Assembly: GCA_018389105.1 (NCBI GenBank)
Contig: JACATO010000975.1
Span: 62,001 to 126,000 of the forward strand
From: Nautilus pompilius
Taxonomy: Eukaryota; Mollusca; Cephalopoda; Nautilida; Nautilidae
Direction: 5' to 3'
DNA length: 64,000 nt
Made by a program: the position numbers and the translations under genes. Below are positions 25,818-36,140 of this stretch, piece after piece. Each line of letters begins with the position of its first letter. Within the stretch, counting starts at the first letter, position 1. The notes under the pieces are model-generated. The model saw only the letters and a list, made by a program, of their open reading frames with translations, did not search any database and was not told the DNA's origin.

Positions 25818-26314
25818 TGCTTAAAACCACGTGCGCCGATGTGGCCCAATCAGAGAGCAACAAGCGCGCGCTCGGCGGAGCTGTTCCTTCTCCTTCGGTG
25901 ATTGATGCTGGCTTACGCCTTCCCAGGCAACTGAAGCATCCACAGGAAAAAGGCTTTGGGGGTTTTAAAACTAAAGGCTGATCGCAGAATTTTTTCCGCT
26001 TTCCGCGAGTCACGCCAGCGAAAGGTAATAAAGGAGCTGATGGCCTCTATAGAGCGACAGCAGAGGGGGTGGGTGGTTATCCGAGATCGACGTAACAGCG
26101 CCCAAGGGGAGGTAACGGCGACAGTTTACCGTCGTACAGCGATGAGTTGCTATCGCCGGAGTAGCTTACGTCGTGCGGATCTCGATGCTGCAGCGCGACT
26201 GACAGACAACAACAACAACAACCTGTGCACCTTTTGTGACAGATAAACACACCGGTTGCTGACGACGGCGTCGGGGAGCTCAGGAGAAGCTTCGCTTGCG
26301 TTCAATCCCGCGAG
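25818..26314. promoter_or_regulatory. Bidirectional promoter between SRA1 and the divergent gene
   Basis: Only 497 bp separate the two ATGs. Just upstream of the SRA1 start are a palindromic E-box CACGTG (25828-25833) and a CCAAT box in GGCCCAATCAGAG (CCAAT at 25846-25850), typical of CpG-island promoters. No TATA box was seen. TSS positions are not known. Confidence 0.7.
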
Positions 26315-26567
26315 ATGGGAGAGGCCGAGAAATGCGTCCTCGTCCCGTTGGTGTTCGTAATGACATCTGCCTTCCTGGCAATGTCACCACCGGTGTTGGT
26401 GGGCGGCCAGCAGCCCCAGAGAGGCCCCGGCAGGGACGGGCCGGCGGCGGAGACGCTACAAGTGCCCAGGGTTGCGGCCGATCAGGCCCCGCCCGGCGGC
26501 CACTCGAAGAAGGATGGGAAAAACGGGGACAAGAACACCGTGAAGAAAAAGAATCTAATATGTCCAG
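26315..26567 (+). CDS. First coding exon of an unidentified signal-peptide protein
   Basis: The ATG is in a good context (G at -3 and +4). The exon encodes 84 residues plus one base and ends at CCAG before the donor GTGAGT. Residues 7-23 (CVLVPLVFVMTSAFLAM) form a hydrophobic signal peptide or anchor. They are followed by a Gly/Pro/Gln-rich stretch and a Lys-rich stretch, KKDGKNGDKNTVKKKN, ending LICP. I do not recognise the family. The rest must lie beyond a long intron, perhaps outside the window. Another frame from 26296 is also open but is Arg/Gly/Pro-biased and looks like a compositional product. Confidence 0.6.
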
Positions 26568-26573
26568 GTGAGT

Positions 26574-26613
26574 TGTCTGTCTGTCTGTCTGTCGTAATTA
26601 ATTAATTAATTAA
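26574..26613. repeat. (TCTG)n followed by (TTAA)n
   Basis: Two short tetranucleotide arrays just past the donor of the plus-strand exon. Confidence 0.85.
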
Positions 26614-27255
26614 TTCTTGTTTCCTCCTGTGGGCTCCAGGCTGATGGTCTTCATCATCTCACTTTAACAACAACAACAACACAAAAAGGAGAGAATTCCC
26701 GTAAAATAAATAATAATAATAATAATATAATAATAATTTAAAACAAACACCTCCCCCCCTTTTTTGAAGTTGTCTCGTGAGTAAAAAGTCTAATTTGGGG
26801 GCAGGTAAAGGCGAAATATGGAAGGAAACACTTCGTCGGTCAGGAGCGGGTTCCCTTCCTTCCTTCCTTCCGGTCTTTAGGGGTCCGGGGTTCATCTGGA
26901 AAGTGTTGGGCATCTCCCGCGATCGGCTCTCGTAGGACAGATATGGCGAAAACAAAAAAAAAAGGGGGGGTAGTGGATGTTTCGGGGTGGGGGGGGGGGC
27001 TGAGATGCATGCGACAGCCCTGGGAAGCAGCAGCGGTAAACGCCGCCATCCCGCGCGTCTGGCGGCCGGAAGGGTCCGAGGGAGAGGGGAGGAGGAAATA
27101 TAATAAAAAACAACTGGCAACTTTAAAGAAAAAAAAAATAATAATAATAATTAGAGAGAGAGAGCCACGAACAATGCAACTGTAAAAAAAAAGGGGAGGG
27201 GGTGTGGAAACGTCTAATCGAGACAGACAGGTAAGTCAAGATGGAACGCCATTTG

Positions 27256-27273
27256 TCTGTCTGTCTGTCTGTC
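27256..27273. repeat. (TCTG)n microsatellite
   Basis: Same unit as the array at 26574, inside the CpG island. Confidence 0.85.
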
Positions 27274-27584
27274 TCCTACCCCGTAATCGCCTACGCTCGC
27301 GCGACCCTACCGGAACTGACGGTGCTAACTGCGTGTGCCTGCCTTAATGGGTGCACCTGGTCGCCTCGCTGTTTGTTGGACAGTAATAGACGGAAACCGT
27401 ACCTGCAGAAACTAGTGAAAACTTCAATCTCTATGGCAACCAGAGCGCGCGCGCCTGTGTGTGTGTTGGCCGGCCTCCAGGCAGGCAGGCAGGTATTCTT
27501 CGTCCACGTCGTCTTACTGGGCATCTCACGTCTTAAGAATCCCATCCAGTGCATATCTGCATCTAAGCGTGATGTTGGTCCTGT

Positions 27585-27599
27585 CCCCCCCCCCCCCCC
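27585..27599. repeat. C-run followed by CA-rich repeat
   Basis: About 15 cytosines followed by a short CA array to about 27623. Confidence 0.85.
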
Positions 27600-27830
27600 A
27601 ACCACACCACACACACACACACAGCTGGTGCGGTCTGGGCGAGTTTCCCAACCCGAGCACCTTTTCCTTTACCTGGCAGTAATGATGGGGCGACGAGGAT
27701 CGCCTTCCGGGTTAATGGTTCTGGCAGCGGTCCTGCACCTCAGGCAGTGGTGCGATCTGCGGACGGCCGTCTTCGGTTACGAAGGAAAGCCGTTATTTAT
27801 TAGTTGACTGGGAACACCTAAGCCCTCCCC

Positions 27831-29138
27831 ACCGTACTGTTAGGGAGTGTGTGTGTCATCCCGTGCTGGGATTCATGAATAAAATGCAGAAATGATGCAT
27901 GAACATTAAGGGTTCTGATGAGCCATCTGAAGTCCGAGATCGGCTTACAGACCGCCCTTGGTGGGGGGAATCGTAGTGAAAAGGAAACACATTTCCAGAC
28001 AATGAATTAGGGAAAACAAATCAGTCACAGCCTTTTGTCTCAGTGTGATTCAGGTTAAATGCTGCCATGTAAATGATGGCAGTCATAAATCATTGCACCG
28101 GTGTCATTTAGCCTTCTTGTGGCCGAAAATCCCTGCTGGAGGGCATACCAAATGTTTCTTTGACATCTGAAAAAAGCACAGGTATCCACCATTGGAAATC
28201 AGCATCATATTTAAAAATGTTTGGTAAGATAGTTACAAAACATGAGTATAGTGCAAATAGAGCCATGTTGATGAATATTTCCAATTTAGTTACCCCCCCC
28301 CCTTGTTTTTAGACATTCTCTAAAATGTAAGGGTTTGTTTTACCCCTTTGTACTTCAACTGAGGCCAAAATGTATCTGTGGATAAATATCTTTGGCAGTT
28401 TTTAAAATATAAAAGACAAAGCAGTGATGCATCATTAAAAAATTTTTATATTTTCTTATTTTAAATATTTTTTCATATATTTTATTAATTCTTTTGTTTT
28501 TTCTTAAACATTTTCTTAATAATAATTAAGATGGAATGATCTGAATATTCAGATTTTTTTGCATGCAAATTAATTATTATCTCAGGTTTTACTCAAGAAG
28601 CTTTCTTTTATTTTTTTCATATATATAGGGTGAATTGATTTTAAAAAATATAATCTTACAGTAGGCAGTAGAACTCCTCCCTCACTCTCTTTCAGGATTA
28701 TTTATCTCGTAACTAATAAACTTGACCTATCTCTTTAGAATAGGGAATTTGTTTAAAAAAGTATTTTTCGGTATTATTTTATCTAGTTGTATTGCTATAG
28801 TTGTTTATAGCATTCATTTAAAATGTTTGAATAAGATGTTATCCATATTTCTTGATGTATATTTTCAATCTATCAGTGAATGCACTTTATTTTTGCTTAC
28901 AACGAGAAGTCCTATATATTGTTTTCAAGCCAATGGGAATCATCTGAAACTTATTTCAGCAATATATTAAAATATCTGATAAGTTTTTTTCTCTGAAAAT
29001 ATCTTAAAAATAATTAATACTGCAGAATATGTACTTGTGAATTCTGGGCCATCTTGGTTCATTCTATATTTTATATCATTGGTTCTCAGTTTCTTTAATG
29101 CCATTTACCTCATTTTAGACACATAGAGCCAGCAGACG
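27831..29138. other. Probable intron 1 start of the plus-strand gene
   Basis: Composition falls back to AT-rich. No exon, RNA gene or bounded transposon was recognised. Confidence 0.4.
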
Positions 29139-29209
29139 AGAGAGAGAGAGAGTGTGGTGTGTGTGTGTGTGTCTCTCTCTCTCTCACACACACACACCAC
29201 ACACACACC
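29139..29209. repeat. Compound (GA)(GT)(CT)(CA) microsatellite with hairpin potential
   Basis: The GT block carries a GG interruption and the CA block a matching CC interruption, with a CT block between. The GT and CA arms can therefore pair as a hairpin. Confidence 0.85.
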
Positions 29210-29635
29210 TAATATATATATATAAATTGAAGAATGGCATATATTAATTAAAAAGAAATCAAATAATATTTTTTAGCAATTTTCAAATATTTACAATTTT
29301 GGATTTTGTTTTATAAGGTGGATACAAGGAATAATGAAACATTAACATGGAAAATCATCAGCTTTAAGATGGCCTGTTTTTCAAATACAGCCAAAAATCT
29401 CAGAATTTTATTATCTGGTCCAACCTTGATGTGATGGCTGAGCTTGTATCTCAGCTGCTAATTTAGACATTTGTGCTGAAACATTGGTAATAATTTATAT
29501 GGGGTTGCTTTCTGCATCCAGATGGTCCGATTTTTTTTTTTTTTAATAAAATGATTGTTAAAGTGGAAAGTGCCTGTTAGCATAAGTAAGTTCAAGCTTG
29601 CAAGTTCATCTCTAAAGGTATAAACCCTTCACTTT

Positions 29636-30340
29636 TTAATTCAAAGAGTCAAGACAGGACTTTCTTTTTGGAGATCCAGTGTACCATGAAGTGTAGCAAC
29701 AGAGGTGTGTGTGTTCTAAACTCATGTCACAGCACACAATTGTAAATCTCATACTTAGAGATGTTGCTTTTATTGCATTTACTACTTCCACTGTATCATT
29801 GATAACTTCATGCAAATCAGCAGCTGTGTTCTTTGCTGCTAATGCTTGCCAATGTATGATACAGTGGCTCCATTTAACACGAGGTGTGACTGACTGACTT
29901 TGTGATATGAGCCCATTGTTTTTGCCCATAATTGCAGCAGCTCCATAAGTGTACATGTGTACAGAGCAGGACCACTCAAACCCACTTTCAGTTTGCATAA
30001 AGTTGTCCAGTAATTCGAAATGGCTATACCTGATGTATAAGTGGTCAGTGTCTTGTAGCCAAAAATATCCTCCCTAGTGTCAGCCCTGTAAATGGAATTG
30101 GATGAAAACAGAGAGCTGGACATTATTGTTGACATCAGTGTTCTCATCAAGTTGGTACAAAATTTCTTGTGCAATGATGCCCTTTGTTTGACTGATAACA
30201 ATGTCTTCCATTTGTTTAATCCTTTGCAGTATTTTATTGTTAGAATTTGGAATAGTTTTAATTATATCAACAGTCTTTTTTACAGGTACAGCACATCTTT
30301 AGCAATTATGGAAATGAGGAATTTTTTTTATTCGTAATAG
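29636..30340 (-). mobile_element. hAT transposon remnant, ZBED5/SCAND3-like transposase core
   Basis: The minus strand encodes, across frames, TYGAAAIMGKNNGLI (like the T-D-G-A-A-A-M-x-G motif), then KWSHCIIHWQALAAKN (S-H-C-I-x-H-R-x-A-L-A motif), EVINDTVEVVNAIKA, and CCYTSWYTGSPKRKS (from the H-T-E-V-R-W-L-S-R-G-K motif). This order is that of the catalytic core of ZBED5-like hAT transposases. Frameshifts disable it. Ends were not located. Confidence 0.75.
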
Positions 30341-30549
30341 GGTTTTGTTTTTTTTTGTAGAAGGGCCAATTCATAAAAACTTCTGAAACATTCTGTGGAA
30401 TCAAGGTGCAATCTAAATTTTTAAACACAAGGAAGAATGGCCTCTCACTTCTATAGAAAATCAACAAGTTTATTCTTCAAGTGACTGTATTGTGCTTAAA
30501 TGTCTATGTAGTTGAGCAGGCTTTCATTACTCCATTAGATAATATCTGA

Positions 30550-31850
30550 TATCTTGAGGAAGTAGTGGATTATCCCCATTTGAAACAAATCCTTAAACAA
30601 GATATGAAAGATTGTATTTACACTCGCTGTCAGTTGTTTATGGCAGCATCATGTCAGTGGAGATACTCCACAAGGCTTTTAGGTATCATCAATAAACTAC
30701 AGGTGTTACTACTGAGCAACTTGGTATGCTAACTGTTGCGGAGAAGACATGGAAACATCGGTGTATGGTGGACCACTTCGATATGCTGTAGATCTTGTAG
30801 CTAGCCAAAAAAAGAAGTTAAATCCTTCCCAGAATGAAAATTTTGCTCAAAATTTGGGCCCAAATTCATCTCTTGACTAACTAATGAGAATAAACTAGCC
30901 AAACCCTTTGTGGTCAACTCATGCATTTCTATATTGACTTTATCTTCTTGAAGCTCTGACCACTTAGCCTTTTTTAAATCTCTGAACTCTTACCCTCCAA
31001 CATTTCACCCAGGCCTCCTGATCTCAGCCACTTCAGAGATTTACTCCTGTAAATTTGTTGACATGCTTCTTCCACAATTCACAAATTGTTGGTTGATTGG
31101 GTCCATCTGTAGATTAGAAACTAGGATAATTTCCACCTCAGATAATAAATTCTAAAAGTTAACATGGTGCCTTGATCTGTTGGCTGGCTTAAGGTGGTGG
31201 TGGTGGTGTCAGGTAGCAGAAACATCACTTTAACATCAGGTTGGTGGTCTGGTAAGTTCACAGAATGCACCAGGGCTTCATTAAAGAGAACTAAAGCCTT
31301 GTTCACAAACCATTCATCAACAGTTCTGCAGTTATCCAGGCTCTCTTATTTGATCTCCATTGAACTGGTAGGGTGAGTATGCTCATTAAGACTGAGGCTT
31401 GTGGATTCAAGGGTTGGGGGGGGGTAAACTAGTAATTGCCTACATTTAAGATTACCTAGTGTTGCCACAAAAACAGGAGAAGCAGCCTGTCTTTCAGAAG
31501 CAGATTTGTTTTTTTGGAAACATTTTCTTTCAGGCACATGCTTCTAAAATAAGTCAGTTTCATCAGCATTAAATACCTGCTGTGGCAAGTAGCCCTCAGC
31601 TTCTATGAAAGCCTTCAACTTGCCCAGTAATGTAGCAGCTTCTCTAACTTTGTTGTTATGAAGATATTAGTGGTTGCTGAAAACTGTAAATCAACCCTTA
31701 CTGTCTCATCACTTGACGTTGTACCTTCTCTTTGCTTTAAGTTTCGAGATAACTTTAAAGCCTGTGTGTGAGGATCACAGAAGAGCTTAAAAGCATGTTT
31801 CTGATTCTGATCTTCCACCCAGATCACCAGCATTTTTTTGTCTGTCTCTT
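30550..31850 (-). mobile_element. Tigger (pogo) transposase remnant
   Basis: In order on the minus strand: VIWVEDQNQKHAF near 31820 (the W-x-E-D-Q motif after the CENP-B domain), MPERKCFQKNKSASER near 31530 (the start of the DDE region), and PDVKVMFLLPDTTTTTLSQ followed by PTDQGTMLTFRIYYLRWKL near 31140-31240 (the N-T-T-x-x-x-Q-P-x-D-Q-G motif). Several stops and frame changes. Ends not located. Confidence 0.8.
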
Positions 31851-34800
31851 GTCATCTTTCTAGCATTTAGCGAGCTTGAGATTTCATCATGTTGTTTTTT
31901 TAAATGCAGCTTGAAGTTAAATTGTTAGGCCATGGTACCATAGCCTTTGGTAGGTATTTACTAACTATTCCGGTATCTTGAAACACAGGTTACTTACTTT
32001 CTAATCTTGTGGTGGCAGATACCTGGAGTGTAATTTCCTTTTGTTGCATGCTACCTAGCATAGTAAGTGGTTAATGAGACATCTGGAATCCCTGCCACAT
32101 CTGTATTATGATATCCTCTTGGTGACAAGCTGCGACTAAGCTTAATATTGTACTGATTTTTCAGTGTGTAACATTTTAAAATGTAATGTTTGTTAAGTAG
32201 GATGAGCAAGCAAAGAGTAAATTGCTGCTACTTTTGTCTTCCTTACAGCAGTGGTAGATTTGTTTTAAAAAACTAGCATCTCTGCGAGTGACAGCTAATT
32301 AATAACCAGACAGCAGCTGCTTTATGAGCTAAGATCAAATGGAGAGATAGCTGGCTTTCTGCTAGTAAGGGCACTTATGGAGAAAATTGTTTGACAGTTG
32401 AGTGAACTGAGTTGTGAAATCTTCAATCTTTACCAGCCTTATTATTGATTTTCCAGATTATCAGTTCTGGTGTTGTAAACCAAAAAAAGAATCATCATAT
32501 TTCAGACCAGGTGCTTATGTTTTCTACATATGCATACTGGCAGTTATGGACACTATTAAACATCTGGTCTCTTTATCCTGTCTATCTCTCTGCGGCTGGT
32601 TGATTAAAATGAAATAACTAAAAGCAGTTACCTCTGCTTCTGCAAGAAATCAGCTTACTATACCTGATGTGATGGTGGCGTTAGCGATGTTAAGACCTTT
32701 GGGTGTAGAAGTTTAATATTTTGTTTCTTTGTGCTCCATGATTAGTCAGTCTAAAAAGTTGCTAATTAATTATTCTTCCCTCCAAAAAACAATCTAATTT
32801 TTGCGTGAAAAGTTTATCACATTAATTTTTTTTAAAATAGCCAGAATGAGCCCCCCATTGAAAAGAAAATTGTCTTGGAGTTTCAAGTAAGATACTTATA
32901 GTAAATTCTTGAAGAAATAAGGATACCCAACTTGGACACTAATTTATAAAAGACCCCATTTCTTGTCACCTTTCTGTTTGGTGTAGAAATTAAAATTAAT
33001 TTTACAGCAGCAAAGGCTGAAGATAACACCAGAGCACAGTTATGATGTTTCAGTTACATTAGTGAAACAATTTTACTGAAGACACTGAATCGAATACCTT
33101 TTACCAGAATTATTGATCTGCTGGTTAACCTGTTATAGTTTTATTTATTTTTTCTTTGTATTACACATTGGACTCTCTTCTACGTAGAACGTAGCAAGAA
33201 CTCTAACCAGAGCGTAATATTTAGCAGAATGGCAAATGCAAATGAACTTTCGATTATGTTATTATTAATTAAATTTTTTGAAACATAATTAAAGCGAAAC
33301 ATTGACAATGTCTTCCGTTTAATGGTTATTTAACTAGGTAGTTTGTGGTACTTGTTCCATATTTGGCTTTATTTAAACTGAAATTTGAGAACACCTGTAA
33401 CACAAGTAAAGGATGATAAATAAATGACCTATTGTTTGTGTGTATGGTAATTTATCAAGTGATGCCCCCCCCAATACTTTAAGTGTGTGTTCTTAAAGAG
33501 AAGATGGCAGCAGTGTTTTACTGGTGCTGTTTCTTTGGGAAATAATGATGCTTGACAAGATATGAAAAAGAAGCATTTTATAATTTCTTCTCTCCTTTTT
33601 AAAAAGAAATCGCTTGCAATATGTAGTGAAAAAAAAAATTGTTGATATTTTATGATGACATTTTGATAACTTGCTGGATTTATCTACTTAGACAACTTCT
33701 AACAAACCTGGCATCTGTTGTGGTTGGTCCATCAGGTTTGCCCTGTCGGTTTAGGCATACACATGGCTATAAAAGAACTGGAATGCTGATAGGTCTTATG
33801 TTGCACTATTTTACTGGATAGAAATTCTAACTGGAACAAATATTAACAAAAGTTTGTTACCGACCTCTGAGAAAATAATAGAAACAGGATGACATAATGA
33901 TAATAAAAAAAAGTAGGTGTAAATTTGCCAATTGTTTGACAATTTCATGTATATTTTTCCAGAAAATAAAACAAATTACTACACTCCTGATATTTATTTT
34001 TATTAAGGACTAAAGACACAAGGTAGAGGTAACAAAGAACTATATAAATTAATCACTTAAAGACATTAATCTGTTCAGTGTTACTGGATAGGTAGAGCTA
34101 CTATGTCAACTGTTTAACAAGGTCATAGGTTATTTTATTATTAAATTATTATCTAACCAAAAAGTTATCTTGATGGGAACATGACTACCTTAGAATAGGA
34201 ATGCTACCACTCAGAGATAAATATTGTTTGTAATGATGTTTATTTTCACCTGCTGGTACATTTTTGGTGCCAATTCTTTGGAGAGCCATCTATAGACCAT
34301 TTTCAGCCTTTCATTTGGTCAATTTCAGCTCTGCAAAATTTCCATGTTTTTCAGATGAACAAATTCATTAGACTAGTACTTCCACTGTGGTTATTTTGAC
34401 TGCTTGTTTTTAAATGCACTTTTACTCCACTCATTTTGCAACTAATAGCCTGTTCATTTTTTAAAATTATTTTTTCTATATCTATGCATTAACATCCTGA
34501 AATAACAGTAGATCCAGTGTTGCAAAATTAACAGAAATATAATGCATTATACCAGAACCAGTGGATTGATCATTTTGACTGCCATGGTGAAATCAAAGTA
34601 TTTGGCTTAGTGAGCTTGTGTCCGACCTGCTGAAAACCATGCCTGTACTCAAAGCTGAACTTCAGAACAGTGCACCTGTTTTTTTATGTGCTACAACAGG
34701 CTAATTGAAGTTTATTTAGTATACAATTTTTGTGTATCTACTGTAAAATTTATTGTTTAATTAAAATTAATAGACCACGTAAACAGTGTCTGACTAGTAC

Positions 34801-35079
34801 TTTCAGTTATGACAAAATATATCAGAAGCTAAGTTTGGAGACGAATATGAGATAGGCCTAAATGGCGATCAAAAATTATTTTGATCATGAGAAGGTTCAT
34901 TTAGAAGAATAGTGGAGATAACAGCGGTGGTGATGGTATGGCCAGCAAAACTGAAGGTGAAGAATCAATTACCTGCACAAAGTTAAATTGTGCAAAGATA
35001 ATTTCTGTGCAGAAGAATAGCAGCACATGGATGAGGAAAGGGTTGAAGTTTTGTTCCAACCTGCACTCAGGTGCAGTTA
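31851..35079. other. Non-coding stretch between transposons
   Basis: AT-rich, with no recognised gene apart from the weak exon candidate at 32841-32886. Confidence 0.4.
32841..32886 (+). other. Weak candidate exon of the plus-strand gene
   Basis: A T-rich tract ending AAAATAG precedes and GTAAGA follows. The 46 bp could accept the phase left by the exon at 26567 (reading RMSPPLKRKLSWSF). A second open frame (QNEPPIEKKIVLEFQ) looks equally coding, so the link is uncertain. Confidence 0.2.
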
Positions 35080-36140
35080 CTGACACCAGCTAATAATCAA
35101 GAGGTTGCTCATGGTGGCACTGGGTGGGATGTTATAAATTCTGTTGTGCAAGTTGCAGGAAGATTTACTCGACGAACATGTTGAAGAAAGTTCCAGGACT
35201 CCATTTACAAAAAAAAAGAAAAAAAAAAAGTACTGCTGAAGAGCATATTGAGTGCTTCCTGATTCATAATAGAAGAGTCTGAGTGAGCTTCATCACAGTA
35301 CTAAAGCTGAAGTTCACCAGTAATTGCAAGATGGCCTGTGATCAACCTCTTATAAGGAACTGATGTGTTTATTGTGCTACTGTCTGCTCATGAAGCATAT
35401 AGTGCTAATAGCATGTCTGTGGAAAGCTTATGATCCAGCATGTGAAATGAGACTTGTCCAGCTAATCAGCTGCTTGGTGAAAGTGTGGTTCTTCACCTAA
35501 TGGAACCCTATATAGGAGATGGTAGGAAAGTTATGAATGATAACTTCACGTCACTGAAATTGATTAAACAGTCGCTGGATGAAAGGATGAACCTGGTCAG
35601 TACAGTAAACCATGTCGGTAGAGGAGTTCTGATGAAGCTCTATGATTGTTCCATAACAGTCTAAAAGTACAAGCCAAGAAAAAGTAGCACATTTTGTTCA
35701 ATACATTTTATCCCTTTTGTTGCCTTCAGGAATGAGATTATGGAGCTGATATATTTGACTGGACAATGCACAAGTACTCTGCGAAAGCTGACTCTTGCAG
35801 ATGGCTTCTTTAAGTGTTCTATAACATTTTGGATCTAGCAACCATCAATTTCTGGATTTTTTACAAAGAAACTATAAGCAAGAGGATTAGTAGGAAAATG
35901 TTTATAATGTAGCTTGGCAGAGGAACTTTCTAAGATACATATTGAGAAAAAAATCAAATTGTAAAGCGTGTAGCAAACTCTACAACAGAAGTTGATGACT
36001 TCCTTGTATGTCAGGTTGCAATGTGAAATGGGAGCCAGATGCATGACAGATGTGCTGTATGTAAGATGATATATAGTAAATGCACTGCGCATGTAAAGAA
36101 GCACCATGTATGTATTGATTGCACACCTCAAATTTAGAAC
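35080..36140 (+). mobile_element. piggyBac (PGBD4-like) transposase remnant
   Basis: From about 35476 the plus strand reads GESVVLHLMEPYIGDGRKVM then NDNFTSLKLIKQSLDER, matching the conserved piggyBac stretch M-x-P-x-x-x-x-G-R-x-V-x-x-D-N-F-F-T-S-L. Then come a K-P-R-K-type segment, FTKKL and LAEELSKIHIEKK (C-terminal helices) and a Cys-containing tail near 36016-36130. Stops and frameshifts disable it. N-terminal part and TTAA ends were not resolved. Confidence 0.7.

Larger units (their letters stand above)
24950..27830. promoter_or_regulatory. CpG island spanning the SRA1 start and the plus-strand gene start
   Basis: GC- and CpG-rich for nearly 3 kb, unlike the flanking AT-rich DNA, and studded with homopolymer and short tandem runs. 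It contains the first two SRA1 exons and the first exon of the divergent gene. Several overlapping open frames here are products of GC-rich composition. Confidence 0.8.

Noticed and set aside
27241..27807. 188-codon open frame in the CpG island
   Set aside because: It runs across TCTG, C-run and CA repeats and has overlapping open frames on both strands, as expected from GC-rich composition. No domain is visible.
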